Part shown: one piece after another, positions 45,206-56,951 of the stretch
Layout of the letters: each line of letters opens with the position of its first letter
How positions within the stretch are numbered: position 1 is the first letter of the stretch
NCBI GenBank assembly: GCA_964016885.1
Contig: OZ024747.1
Location: 638,501 to 702,500 of the forward strand
DNA length: 64,000 nt
DNA from: Eledone cirrhosa
Taxonomy: Eukaryota > Mollusca > Cephalopoda > Octopoda > Eledonidae
Direction: 5' to 3'
Translations under genes and position numbers: made by a program
The notes under the pieces: model-generated
What the model saw: only the letters and a program-made list of their open reading frames with translations
Told to the model about the DNA's origin: nothing
The model's database searches: none

Positions 45206-45589
45206 CATAAATGTAGGGGGTAATATCTCTAAATATTCTTCAACAGAAAAACTATATCTTCAGTTGAATTATTATTTTGAATATTTTCCCCCTTCTCCAA
45301 CATTTATATAACAAGACTAGTCTCTAGATGGTCACTTGACCATTTAGAAATAACTGCCAAATCTCCCTCAAATCAAACTCCCACTGTCTTAAAAGTAGGA
45401 CACATTGGATAATGTAGTCCTAGATACAGTGGAATAAAAACTGGGATGATTATCAGTGAAATACTTTTGATTACAGATTTGCTTGATTAAGGTAAACTTG
45501 AAGCTAAACAACCACATGACTGTAGTCCAGACAATCATAGCTATGTTTATGTCAGTTTGTAATATATAACAACCTCCCTAGTGCTAGTG
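45206..45589 (+). other. Intron sequence, nothing recognised
   Basis: AT-rich sequence between the satellite and a repeat relic. No feature could be supported. Confidence 0.5.
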
Positions 45590-45910
45590 TCATGATAACA
45601 TGGTACACTTTGTAAAGTGATTAGTGACAGGAAAAACACCCAGCTGAAGAAGACATGTGAGATATGGCTTCCGGCCTGTCAGGGGTAGGTTTAGGATTGG
45701 CTCTAAGTACTGGCATGATCTGTGATGACCAGTCCAACTTATGTCAGTTAAATGATGATGATGATGATGATGATATACAGTGTTGGTACTACAATAAAAA
45801 GCACAAATGAACCAGCCTATACTGTAAAGTGGTAGTGTTTGTGCCACAATAAAAAGCACCCAGTCCATCCTATTAGTTGATGGTGACAGTGCCATGATCA
45901 ATATAGGACA
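45590..45910 (+). repeat. LINE tail relic plus 5'-UTR-like monomers
   Basis: Positions 45590-45775 carry TGTGAGATATGGCTTCCGGC, CAGTCCAACTTATGTCAGTT and an (ATGATG)n tail. Positions 45780-45905 carry two ~60-bp units of the AAAAAGCACCCAGTCCATCC type also seen at 38519, 57760 and in LINE-B 5' UTRs. Confidence 0.65.
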
Positions 45911-45999
45911 GACAGACTTCACTTGGCCACAGTAGCTGCAATGAAATTTGATGCTGGATTTAGTGCTGTTGTGTTGCTTTTCTTCCTCCATTATTTACC

Positions 46000-47060
46000 C
46001 CAAAGCCTTGCATGTATTCTCACTGGAGGAAACAGAATGGTGTATGTTACAGGAAACCAGAAGCTATAACCAGACCACTGGTTATGGTCAATGTGACATG
46101 CTTGAAGAGATTTCTTCAGAGAACCCTTGTACTTTTTCTTTCAAAACCCTTCTGTAATGGTGGCCAGTAGAACGTTTGCCATTCAGTGCATTCTTAGGCA
46201 GTCAATGATTCTCCATGTTGGACCTGGTCCAAGTTAGCTGTATTTTTAATAGCATGACCTCACTCCTGATGAATTCTATCTGTTCAACTACTTCAGTGTT
46301 GGTAACATTGTCTGGGAAACAAGAGAAGCATTTTTGGCAAAGTCTAGCTTTGAAATGAATTGCTTCAGTAGAAGGACCTAAGTAGCCTCAGATTGAACAG
46401 GCTGGTTGCCATCAGTGCAATATCAGATGTAGAGACCATCCTCCTCATTGAGGTCTTCTCTAGCCTTTATGAGTATTATGCAGAAAAAAGTTGATGGGTG
46501 TTGGCATGAGAATGCTGCCTTGCTTTATACTGTTTCCTATTGGGAAGGCTTTTGAAAGCATCTGACTTGGCCATACTGATCCTCATGTTAAGGAAATGGA
46601 GGGGCAGGTGGTTGGACATCCTAGTCATTCCATGATCCTCTATAGACCTTGCTCTTCATAGTATCGAATTCTTTGGTAAAGTCTATAAAAGTTAGTCATT
46701 TGTTGAGTTCCCTACATTTTTCTTGGAACTGAGGACAAATATCATATCAGTGGTGCCCTGTCAGCTCTGAATCTCTGTTGGCTCTGTTGGCTCTCTGGTG
46801 GGTTTAATATTATGTCAATGATGCCCCTGTTAGCTCTGAATCTCTGGTGGGTTTAATATCATGTCAGTGGTCCCCTTGTTGGCTCTCTGGTAGGGTTTTT
46901 TTTTGTAATGGCTGACACAGCTGATTACTCTTGTGAAGGTTTTCCCTGCTACTTGTGGAGTTTGGTGTGTGTAATGCTGATCCTACACTCTTTCAATGGG
47001 ATTCTTTCAAATCCTGCTGCTTTAGGGCTTTTACAGTCTGTTCAGAGATAGGGTCTTGTA
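46000..47060 (-). pseudogene. Fossil of a third LINE family (LINE-C RT)
   Basis: On the minus strand, with many stops and shifts, the following appear in order: an ALKxAGFERIPLKECR-like start, three diverged tandem copies around a SQxxFRADRA segment (46740-46890), LQEKCRELNK-type sequence then LTFIDFTKEFDTM (RT motif A), GNSIKQGSILMPTPINFF (motif B), TNTEVVEQIEFIRSE with LLKIQLTW, NMENHxLPKNALNGK and KSTRV-like C-terminal pieces. I recognise this as the common animal RT family with VKQGCVLAPTLF and LLKTQLRWAGHV...RLPK, distinct from LINE-A/B. The YADD region is lost. Confidence 0.7.
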
Positions 47061-47344
47061 TAGCTCTATTGAGGGATGTGATGGATTGGTGAACCATGAA
47101 CCATGTGAGCGGAGCTAAGGAGTCAGGAAACACACACACACGTACTGTTCTATACTAACACCAGAACCAACACATTAAGCTACACTTACCTATTAATCTT
47201 TCTCTCTACTCATTCATAATATTCTACCAAAAACAGAAGCTTTTCTCTCTTCATGCTCATTTTAGGTTTAATCCATACATATAAGATATATATCAATAAT
47301 CAATAATGTTTCTCAGTACAAAGCTACATGAAACTTCATATACA

Positions 47345-50300
47345 TTTTTTAAATTTTTTTTATGACCATGCTGTAAATGGAGGGGTAGAGAGGGCCCATG
47401 AGTCCAGTAAGACATCCTCTCTAGTGCTGGCGGCACAAATAAAAGCACCCAGTCCATGCTGTAAAGTGGCGCTGGTGTTAGGAAGGGCATCCAACCAGTG
47501 GTTGGATGCCCTTCCTATCAATGCCAAAACAATTATAAGCACAGCAACAAATATATAGGAACAACAAAATATGAAGACGTTGCATCTCAGAGTTGCAACA
47601 CTTAATGTTGGCACTCTCAGAGGTAGATCTGCTGAAATAACGGAGATGCTGGAGAGAAGGCATGTGGATGTGTGCTGTGTGCAAGAGGTGAGATGGAGAG
47701 GTGCCTCTGTGAGACTAGTTGCAGGCAAACATCTTAGCTATAAGCTTTTCTGGGTAGGTAAGGATGATGGGTTACGGGGAGTAGGCATTTTCCTGGCTGA
47801 GAGATGGATCAATAAGACAATAGAGGTAGTTTGAGTTAGTAATCGAATAATTAAGCTTAGATAAGTTGTAGGCAGGAGACTACTGACAATCATCTCTGCC
47901 TATGCTCCCCAAGCAGGCCTAGGCAAAGAAGAGAAAGACTGCTTTTACGAGCAACTTTTACAAACAACCGCAATGACAGAGGATGGAGACATCGTTATGC
48001 TAGCAGGGGACTTCAATGGTCATGTTGGACAGCTCCAGGATGGTTACACTGGAGTACATAGTGGGCACGGTTACGGCTCAAGAAATGAAGAAAGAGTGAG
48101 ACTTCTTGAATTTTTGTGATGCAAGTACACTGACTATTTGCAACACTAACTTCCAGAAACCTGCCAACCACCTAATAACTTACAAATCAGGCGAGCACAT
48201 AAGCCAGATTGACTTCTTACTAGTTAGGCAGCGGGACAGGCAGATGGTGTCTAATACCAAGGTATACCCTGGGGAAGAATGTACCCCACAGCATAGGTTA
48301 GTCGTTAGTGATATCTCAGTAAGCAAGAGATGGAATGAGACATACAGGAAGGTGTGGAGAAGAAAGGTCTGGAAGCTAAGAGACCTTTCACTAAAATACA
48401 AAAATTTAGGAAAGCCCTTCAAGATGTGTATGATGAAAAAGAAGACGATTTAGAGACGTATGACATAGATAATAACTGAAATTTCTTACGTGACAACTTA
48501 CTACAGGCTACTGATGAAACTTGTGGCTGGAACAGAGATTGACCTGGTGGTGGAACAGCACAGTAGATAGGGCCATTAGAGACAAAAGACTAGCATGGAA
48601 GGCTTGGAAAAAGGGTGGGAGAAGAGAAGGATATACAGCCGCTAAGAAAGAAGCTAGACGTCAGGTGTACTTAGCACGCAGGGAGGCTGAGAGTAGGAGG
48701 TTTGCCAATGTTCTGCGACGGGAAGACCAGAGGCGTGCGGTGTTCCACATTGCAAAGCAGTGTGTCAATGCAAATCAGGATGTTGTTGGGGAAAATGTGT
48801 CCGGAATGATGCCGGTGTACTTAGTGTCACGAATGATCAGAAAAAGGAGGCCTGGAAATGTCATTATGAGAGACTGATGAATGTGGAGAACGAATGGGAG
48901 AGAGAAATTACCCTCAGTAGATCCGACAGAGGGACCAGCTATTGAGATTGACGAATATAGGGTCCAAGAGGCGATTAAGGAAATGAAAAATGGTAAGGCT
49001 GCTGGACCTTCGGGGATAGTTGCTGAGATGCTGAAGGCATCAGGGGACGTAGGCACTAAACTGGTTGCACGCATCATCAATCAGGCTGTATATGGTGGTG
49101 TCATAGCCAAAGACTGGTGCAGCAGTATTCTCATAAATTGCTACAAAGGTAAAGGGGATGCTCTGGAGAGGAGCAATTATAGGGGTATAAAACTGATGGA
49201 TCAGGTTATGAAAGTGGCAGAAAGGATATTAGCACAAATAATTAGAGAAAGGGTCAAACTAGATGAGATGCAGTTTGGTTTTGTGTCTGGGAAGAGTACA
49301 ACAGCTGCCTTCTTGGTGAGACAATTACAAGAGAGGTTCTTAGAGAAAAATAAGCCACTATACTTAGCCTTTGTTGACCTAGAGAAAGCCTTTGATAGGG
49401 TACCCCGATCTGTCATCTGGTGGACCCTAAAGAAACTAGGTGTTGAGGAATGGCTTGTGAGGACAGTGTAAACTTTGTACAGAGGTACTGTCAGTAAAGT
49501 CAGCGTAGGAATGGAGTTTAGTGAGGAATTCCAGATACAAGTAGGAGTGCATCAAAGTTCGGTCCTCAGCTCGCTCTTGTTCCTTATAGTCCTCCAAGCC
49601 ATAACAGAGGAGTTTAAGACTGGCTGTCCATGGGAACTTCTCTATGCTGATGATCTGGTTCTTATAGCAGAATCAGTAGAGGAGCTAGAGAATACATTCT
49701 GGCTATGGAAACAGCAGTTGGAAGCAAGAGGACTGGGAGTAAACCTAGCTAAGACAAAAGTGTTGATGAGTAGAAAAGAGGGCAAAACTCTGATTCCGTC
49801 AGGGAAATGGCCATGTTTGATATGCAGAAAAGGAACTGGCATAAATTCTCTAAAATGCACACAATGCAGATCCTGGGTACACAAGGGATGTAGTGGGATA
49901 GCAGGCAAACTAACAGGTAGGGAGAAATATGTATGCAGTAGATGTACAAGGAAATTAGACAGTAGAAGTTGCATTGGTAGACACATTTTTCAAATGCAGG
50001 CGGGTGCTATAGAAGTGGTGGATAGCTTCCGCTACCTCGGAGATCAGATTAGCATGGGAGGGGGGGTGTTCCGAGGCCATAGTATCTAGAATAAGGACGG
50101 GTTGGAAGAAGTTTAGGGAGCTGCTTCCTCTGCTGACGAAGAAGGGTTTCTCCCTGCGTACGAAAGGCTGGTTATATGATGCCTGTGTGAGGAGTGCGAT
50201 GCTGCATGGTAGTGAGACATGGGCAGCAACTGCAGAGGATATGCGACGGCTGGAGAGAAATGAGGTAAGCATGCTCCGTTGGATGTGCAATGTCAATGTG

Positions 50301-50627
50301 TGTGAACGACCCAGCATAAATGTGTTGAGAGAGAAATAGAATGTAGTGTGCGAGAGAGGAGACTGAGGTGGTATGGACATGTGATGCGCATGGAGGATGA
50401 CCGATGAGTGAAGAAGTGCCAGGAAATGCCAGTTGAAGGAAGACGTGGTAGAGGTAGACCACGAAAAACATGGGCGGAGGTGGTGAGAACAGACCTCAGA
50501 TCGCTAAAGCTCACAGTGGAGATGACGAAGGACCGTGACAGGTGTGCTGAATAATACCCGACCCACCCTTGCAAGCAGGGAAAAGCGGACGTAAAATGAT
50601 GATGATGATGACGACGACGACGACGAC

Positions 50628-50632
<5 letters not shown>
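47345..50632 (+). mobile_element. LINE-B3, full-length non-LTR retrotransposon
   Basis: The 5' UTR is at 47345-47570, the coding region begins with ATG 47571, and the 3' end CTTGCAAGCAGGGAAAAGCG with ACGTAAAATGATGATG runs into (GAC)n and (TA)n. It is the only mobile coding element here in the same direction as YLPM1. It shares 5' UTR and layout with LINE-B2 and lies tail to tail with LINE-A4, about 170 bp apart. The 5' UTR contains a fold-back palindrome at 47480-47516. Confidence 0.92.
47571..50560 (+). pseudogene. LINE-B3 EEP/RT pseudogene
   Basis: It starts MKTLHLRVATLNVGTLRGRS with VDVCCVQEVRW, KLFWVGKDDG (EEP) and continues ISAYAPQAG, MLAGDFNGHVG. In-frame stops occur at about 47832 and 47862, and a shift lies near 48110. 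The linker (48521-48877), RT (48881-49880) and zinc-finger module (CLICRKG...CTQCRSWVHKGCSG...YVCSRC, 49810-49950) follow. RT motif A FVDLEKAFDRVP and motif C LLYADDL are intact, but motif B reads GVHQSSVLSSLLF, a changed GSxLSP. A stop at 49469 and a G-run shift near 50065 also break it. The C-terminal RWYGHVMRMEDDR and GRPRKTWAEVV remain. Confidence 0.9.

Positions 50633-50662
<30 letters not shown>
50633..50662. repeat. (TA)n microsatellite at LINE-B3 tail
   Basis: A TA run immediately after (GAC)n at the 3' end of LINE-B3. Confidence 0.9.
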
Positions 50663-50664
<2 letters not shown>

Positions 50665-50801
50665 AGTCCTGAAACATAACATGATCTGCTATTTGTAACC
50701 CAATCTAGTAACTCTCGATTGTCCTTGTTAAGAGTTGGGACTGGTTGAACTAGCAGATGGAACATGGATATTCTAGTTAATGTTTTGTTCTATCATGCTC
50801 T

Positions 50802-53800
50802 ATCATCATCATCATCATCAACGTTTAACGTCCGTGTTCCACGCTTGCATGGGTTTGGACGGGGGTAGTCCCACTTGAGGCAAGAGTGATTGTCTTGCTC
50901 GCATAGGACTGTCTGGCAGGTTTTCTACAGTTGGATGCCCTTCCTAACACCAACCACATTTACAGTGTGGGTCTGGGAGGTTTTTACCGTGTTGCCTACA
51001 CGGCCACATTACAGCGTGGACTGTGTGTTTTTTTGTCGTGACACCTACACGATCTCATTTGTTTCGGCCTCGATGGCGCGGCACCAACATAACTTTACAT
51101 AGGAGGGGGTGGTGTGGATGGGGTGGGGGTGGGGGTGGTGGGACGGGGTGTATTTTGTTAGAGATGCCTACTGGCTGGAGTAGGTTTTACTATATATTTA
51201 GGTAAGGCGGGTCTTCTCTGTTACTGAGTACCGCCAAAGGTCTCGGTCTAGTGACATTGTCTTGGAGAGGTGTAAGTGTGTGATGTCGGAGTTTATCAGC
51301 TCGTCCCAGGTTTTTCTAGGTCTGCCTATTCCGTGACTACCGTCTATCTTTATTGCCCTGCACTTTGTTATACAGCTATCGACTTTCATGCGCATCACGT
51401 TTCCATACCAACGTAGCCTTCTCTCGAGTAAACAACATCTGATCCCTCTTATCTCTAATTTTTTCCTTAGTTCGTTTTTCCTATGCTTTGCCGTTCACGT
51501 ATATTACTGTTACACATCCAGCGGAGCATGCAAGCTTCGTTCCTCTCTAGTCTGCGTATATCCTCTGCACACAATGCCCAGGTCTCACTGCCATGCAGCA
51601 TTGCTGTTCGTATGCAGGCATCGTACAACCTGCCTTTCATTTTTAGGGAGAACCCTTTAGCAGCTAATAGTGGTATAAGCTCTCTGAACTTTTTCCAACC
51701 AGTTCTGACTCTAGCTACAGTACTTTCAGAGCACCCTCCCCCACTGCTGATTTTATCGCCCAGGTAACGGAAGCTGTCCACTATTTCTATAGAACCTTCT
51801 GCGCAATTGAAAGAGCTAGTATTTTGTGGGCACTTGCTGCTACTTATTGCACCAGAACACCGGCCACATGTAAAATCTATGTTCTTAGTTAGCTTACCTC
51901 TGATCCCACTACATCTTTTATGCACCCATACTTTGCATTTAGGACATAAAATGGAGTTTCTACCTACGCCTTTCCTACACACCGAGCACGACCAGTTTCC
52001 AGAAGGGACCGCCGCCTTGTTTTCTTTCCTACAAACTAGTACTTTGGTCTTAGCCAGGTTAATTTTAAGTCCTTTTGACTCTAGGCCGTGCTTCCATGTT
52101 TGGAATTTCTTCTCTAGCTCGGCCATTGATTCCGCTATGAGTGTCAGGTCGTCTGCGTATAGGAGTTCCCATGGGCAGCCTGTCTTGAACTCCTCTGTTA
52201 TAGCCTGAAGGGCAATAATAAATAGTAGGGGGCTGAGAACAGAGCCCTGATGGACGCCAACTTTTACGCTAAACTCTTCACTATATTCGTTGTTAATTCT
52301 AACCTTGCTGACTGTTTCTTTATACATGGCTTGTATAGCCCTCACAAGCCATTCGTCAACGCCTAGTTTTCTAAGAGCCCACCAGATAATGGAGCGGGGG
52401 ACTCTGTCGAAGGCTTTCTCCAAGTCGACAAAAGCTAAGTAGAGGGGTTTACCTTTAGCTAGGTACTTCTCCTGTAGTTGTCGTACTGTGAAAAGAGCGT
52501 CTGTGGTACTTTTGCCTGACACAAACCCGAACTGCATTTCATCTAGGTCAATTCTCTCTCTGATTAGTTGCGCTATTACTTTTTCCGTGACCTTCATGAC
52601 CTGGTCGATTAATTTAATGCCTCTATAGTTACTCCTATCTAGGGCGTCTCCTTTACCCTTATAACAGTTAACGATGATGCTGCTATGCCAGTCCTTCGGA
52701 ACAACCCCATTCTGTACGACTTGGTTAACTATGCGGGTGACCATGGTGTGTCCCACCGTGCCAGATGCCTTCAGCATCTCAGCAACTATTTCCGAAGGCC
52801 CAGCCGCCTTACCCGTCTTCATATCCTTGATTGCCTTACTTATTATACTCCCCTCGACTAACACTGCTGGTCCCTCTATTGGGTCGATATGGGGGAGACT
52901 GTCTTTCTCCCATTTATTCTCCTCATTTAGTAGCCTTTCATAGTGACACTTCCAAGCTACCTTCTTATCAGCGTCGGTGATGGCAAGTGTGCCATCGTCG
53001 TTTAGTACACACTTCTCCCCGACAATATCACGGTTTTCCTTGACGCATTGCCTAGCAATCCTGAACACCTCACGTTTTTGGTCATCGCGTTGTAGAACAT
53101 GCTTGAACTTTCATTCCTCAGCTTCCCTTCTTGCTAAGTACACTTGTCTCCTAGCTTCCCTCCTGGCCACTTGATAGTCTTCTCTACTTCCCCCATCCCG
53201 CCATACTTTCCAAGCCTGCTTTTTGGCCTTAATTGACCCCTCCACCTTACTGTTCCACCACCATGTTACTCTCCTCCTGCCTACAGGCCTGCTCCAGCCA
53301 CAGACTTCGTCTGTCGCCAACAGCAGGTTTGCTTTCAGAAATTCCCACTCTCCCTCTATATTGTCCGACTCTAAATGTTCTTCCTTACTGTCGAAAGCAT
53401 CAAGTAATATGCTTTGAAATTTATTCCTGGCTGTGGGGTCCTTTAGCTTCCATATTTTTCTCCTGAGGATAGTCCTCTTCTGCTGTCGAGTACGTCTCGT
53501 CCTGACTATGAGGTCGCTAATTATCAGACTATGTTGGGAGGTGCATTCTTCATGGGGGAGGGATTTAGTGTTTACAACAGACACTCTGTCACGTCTTCTG
53601 GTAAGGATATAATCTACCTGGCTTGTGTGTTCCCCGGATCTATAGGTGATCAGGTGATTGTCACGTTTTTTGAAGTTAGTGTTACAGATAGTTAGGTTAT
53701 TTGCATCACAGAATTCCAGGATTCTGGAGCCTTCCTCATTTCTAGTACCAAACCCATAGCCTCCATGGATTTCGTCGTAGCCGTCACAATGTTGTCCAAC

Positions 53801-54235
53801 GTGATAATTTAGGTCGCCTGCAATAATTATATAGTCACTGTCGGATATTTGGGAGGTAGTTAGCATCAGTGTCTCATAGAATCTGTCTTTTATAGTGCCG
53901 GGCAGTCCGGATTGGGGTGCGTACGCAGATATTACTGTCACCGTAGTTCTATTGAGGACAAGTCGTATTTTAATTATTCTGTCGTTCACTCTATTTACGT
54001 CTATTATCTTATCTGCCCACTTTTCTGCTACCATGATTCCTACTCCACCCAGCCCATCGTCGTTTCCCACCCAGAAAAGCTTATAACATCGTTTTTTACC
54101 CTCAATGAACCTAGCAGACCCATCCCTCCACCTGGTCTCTTGAATACAACAAACATCGACCTCCTTACGTTCAAGCATTTCTACAACCTCGTTAGCGCGA
54201 CCCTTTAGGGTACCTACATTTATGGTACCAGCTCT
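50802..54235 (-). mobile_element. LINE-A4, nearly full-length non-LTR retrotransposon
   Basis: The (GAT)n tail is at 50802-50820, followed inward by the same 3' UTR as LINE-A1 (ACGTTTAACGTCCGTGTTCC, TTGGATGCCCTTCCTAACAC). Its coding strand is minus. Unlike LINE-A1 it retains the EEP N terminus up to about 54225 (GTINVGTLKGRANEVVEM) but no clear 5' UTR, so it is slightly 5'-truncated. Beyond about 54235 the sequence is ordinary intron. Confidence 0.92.
51198..54225 (-). pseudogene. LINE-A4 EEP/RT, broken by one nonsense and one 5-bp insertion
   Basis: The EEP endonuclease is complete in outline: VDVCCIQETRW, KLFWVGNDDGLGGVG, VISAYAPQSG, IIAGDLNYHVG, NNLTICNTNF, SQVDYIL. The frame stops at 53111-53113, where AGA of LINE-A1 is TGA, and then resumes in the same frame for 533 more codons. 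RT motifs FVDLEKAFDRVP, GVHQGSVLSPLLF and LLYADDLTLIAES are intact. The Cys/His module (CSVCRKG...CPKCKVWVHKRCSG) is intact. Near 51475 a 5-bp insertion (TTCCT on the plus strand) relative to LINE-A1 shifts the frame into SIGKTN-stop; the rest (GRPRKTWDELINS) continues at 51398-51198. Two small lesions separate it from an open frame. Confidence 0.93.
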
Positions 54236-54507
54236 ATGTATCAGCTATTTGATGGATAATATCAGAGCAATTAAGTTGCTTTTGCTAGATTAGAAATTTA
54301 AACTCAGTTCTCTTTTTCAGCTGTCTGCCACTTAAACTATGAAATTGCTTTAGATTTTAGACTATTGATAAAATAGTAGGCACATTTTAAGAATTCTATT
54401 TAACATTTTTGTGACTATATTTCTATCAGCAATTTACAGCTTTTGTGCTTTAGTTTATCAATGTAATCAAGAATTATGAGAGGTTTTGTGTATTAATTAA
54501 CTTAATA

Positions 54508-54620
54508 ATGGTTTCTGATTTAGGCACAAGGCCAACAGTGCATTACTGGTACTTTATTTTATCAACCCTCTAAAGATGAAAGCAAAGCTAATCTCGAAAT
54601 TTGAACTCAATTAACTAACT
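54508..54620 (-). repeat. Partial SINE
   Basis: TTAGGCACAAGGCCAACAG, CATTACTGGTACTTTATTTT and CTAAAGATGAAAGCAAAGCT are SINE 3' blocks in minus orientation. The head is missing. Confidence 0.65.
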
Positions 54621-55205
54621 TAGTAATAAAAATATTTAATCCCTGAAACCAATATTATCTGTCAAGAAATAACAAGCCCAATGGCTATCTTTTTATGTTT
54701 TTTTTTTCTAGATTGCTTAGTCTTAGTTTTCATTTTGATAAATGGTGTTATTTTCAAGGTTTAAATATCCTTATTTATCACCACAGAACCCCTGTCTTCA
54801 GCCTTGTTTTACCAATGTAAGGACTACAACAGCTCCTCTGATCAACTTTCTCAGTTATATAAATGTTTGTTATATTAAGGTTTACTACAGCTACTTTCTA
54901 CCCCTTAGTCATTGCTATATATAGCAGAAGGTTCATCTCACTCATACTATTTCGAAATGCTAGTAGCTTTGGTGAAATTGGAAGTAAACAGTCAGTAACT
55001 ATTACTAAGAAATATTACTCACAGTACTGATTCTGAGACCATCAATTAGCTGTACTGTGCTCTATCAATCACAATCTCGCATTTCATTGATCTATAAACT
55101 GCTGTTTTATGAGCTGCAAATGAAATGTGATGATATATTGTGTAAGATCATATCAATAGAATAACTTTACTTTTGTAATAGGAAAGTCTTTTGTGTCTTC
55201 CTAAG
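54621..55205 (+). other. Intron sequence, nothing recognised
   Basis: AT-rich intron leading to the acceptor GTCTTCCTAAG at 55205. No repeat or gene could be assigned. Confidence 0.55.
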
Positions 55206-55327
55206 ATAAACTTGATGGAATTCGATTTGGTAAACGGCGACGTTCAGCCTCTCCTATATTCAGCCTTGATGACTATCTTCAGCTGGACGGTTACAGAACA
55301 AGACAAACAGTACCAGGAAAAAAACGA
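55206..55327 (+). CDS. YLPM1: YLPM1 window exon 14 (residues 892-932)
   Basis: The exon is 122 nt, with acceptor TCTTCCTAAG and donor AAACGA|GTAAGG, phase 1 in and phase 0 out. It codes DKLDGIRFGKRRRSASPIF then SLDDYLQLDGYRTRQTVPGK and KR. The KLDG, basic KRRR, DDYLQL and PGKKR blocks follow the order of vertebrate YLPM1. The final KKR forms a PP1-docking type motif with VRW of the last exon. Confidence 0.96.
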
Positions 55328-55459
55328 GTAAGGATTTTTTTTTTTTTTTTTTTTCCTTCCGTCTGTCCTTATCTCCCACTAGAAACCTTTTAGTGTAACT
55401 GTAAGATTGAATTAATAAGTATGGTTGAAAAACTACCATGTATTAAAATATAATTAGCT
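55328..55459 (+). other. Intron start with poly-T
   Basis: A 20-nt T run follows the donor. Nothing else is recognisable before the MITE. Confidence 0.5.
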
Positions 55460-55629
55460 GTTAATATAAAGAATGGTGGTCTCATGTGGAGATGTTATAG
55501 AGTGAAGACCCTTTAAGACAGAGCAAGACGTTAGCATCGGCCAATGGCAACTTCTTTCTTCATCTTTTAACGGTGTTCATCCTATTTTATAGCATCTCTG
55601 CACATGAGACAACCATCCTTTATATTAAC
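55460..55629. mobile_element. MITE with ~50-bp imperfect terminal inverted repeats
   Basis: The left end GTTAATATAAAGAATGGTGG continues TCTCATGTGGAGATGTTATA. The right end reversed reads GTTAATATAAAGGATGGTTG continuing TCTCATGTGCAGAGATGCTA. The two arms pair over about 50 bp with a few mismatches and a small indel. The 170-bp element has no open frame. Partial relatives are at 38715-38785 and 63925-64000. The superfamily is unclear because the target-site duplication is not obvious; TTAA occurs within the ends. Confidence 0.7.
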
Positions 55630-56254
55630 TTTATCCCCTCAGTGCTTCGTAAAAATCCGAGAGATCAGCTACATATACATGATAATTAGCTCTATTTAGG
55701 TATAAATTATTATAAAAGTTAACAACTATATATTATAAATAGTTGACTGAATCTTGTAAAAGTATGTAACTCTATCTAAATATCTAAAACATCATATTGG
55801 TAAATAAATAGAAACCATTATAAATTAAAAAAATAATCAATTCTACATACAATATAAATAATTAGGAATTATAATTGATGATAAATCATTAATTATAAAA
55901 TAATGATAATCTGTAGGTTTTAAAAATACAATTATTTGAAGCATTATAAACAGTTTGTAAAGAATATAAATAACTAGTGAAGCCATTGTAAAATAGAAAT
56001 AAAAACTATTTTTTAAATACAGGTCTACCTCAGCTTATATTGTCAAAAGTTTTGTCACTTTTGAAGTTACAGCAGTTTTTCTTAAAATTATGACAAAACT
56101 AAACCTCATGTTATGTCAGCCAACTCAACTTTATGTTGGTCTGACAAAAATATTAAACCATAAAAAACACTATAAAAGGCAATAAAACATAAAATCACAT
56201 TTAAATAAATGCTAAAATATATAACATAATGTAATGTAGGGAATACCTAGGGTT
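55630..56254 (+). other. Very AT-rich intron
   Basis: Sequence with extreme A+T content and many ATAAAT/ATTATAA words; no feature recognised. Confidence 0.5.
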
Positions 56255-56402
56255 TATGGAGGGTAGACCTGTACACTGAGGTAGACCTGTACACTGAGGT
56301 AGACCTATATACTGAGGTAGACCTGTACACTGAGGTAGACCTGTACACTGAGGTAGACCTATATACTGAGGTAGACCTATACACTGAGGTAGACCTGTAT
56401 TG
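56255..56402. repeat. 18-bp minisatellite, ~8 copies
   Basis: Units of GAGGTAGACCTGTACACT with TGTACAC/TATATAC/TATACAC variants. The short minus-strand open frame over it is a repeat artefact. Confidence 0.92.
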
Positions 56403-56951
56403 GAACATTTCTGTAAACACACATTAGTGACTTATTAATATTTACAATAGTTGTATAGTTCAGTATAGTGACTTATTAATATTTTTAGTAGTTATATAGT
56501 TCAGTATAGTGAGTGATTTGTCTAAATTGTAGATACAGTTGGTGTGTTTTGTGTAAGGCTGGGTTGCCTTTTCTTAAGAAAAGCAACCACTCAATGTTGT
56601 TGCTAGACACTGCAAAATAAGAAAATATTTAATTTATAGAAGCTGTAGGTTGCAAAAAGGAAGTAAATTAGAAACGATTTGAGAGATGAGAGGAGTTTTC
56701 ATTACGTAAATCTAGGTGGTTATCAGTCTCAGCTGAAAGGAGCAACTTATACAGTATTATCATCATCATTGTCATTACCTGCTTATAATCTATTTGTAGT
56801 CTAGATAGATTTGCTTGGTAATAGTTTGCTAAACAATTGGAATATGGTGTGTGTACACATATGCTCAAACTTGTACATGTTCTTGAAGCAAGCTGTTGAA
56901 CTCCAGTTGACTTCTAATCAAACAGAGCTTTGATCATTGTTTGTTTATTTA

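Noticed and set aside
39476..45223. 1915-codon open reading frame
   Set aside because: It lies wholly in the 19-bp satellite. The unit lacks stops in all three frames, so the frame is a by-product of the repeat; there is no domain and no splice context.
47345..54235. LTR retrotransposon or retroviral insertion
   Set aside because: RT regions carry EEP endonuclease and GAT tails with no LTR, gag, protease or integrase; they are non-LTR LINEs.
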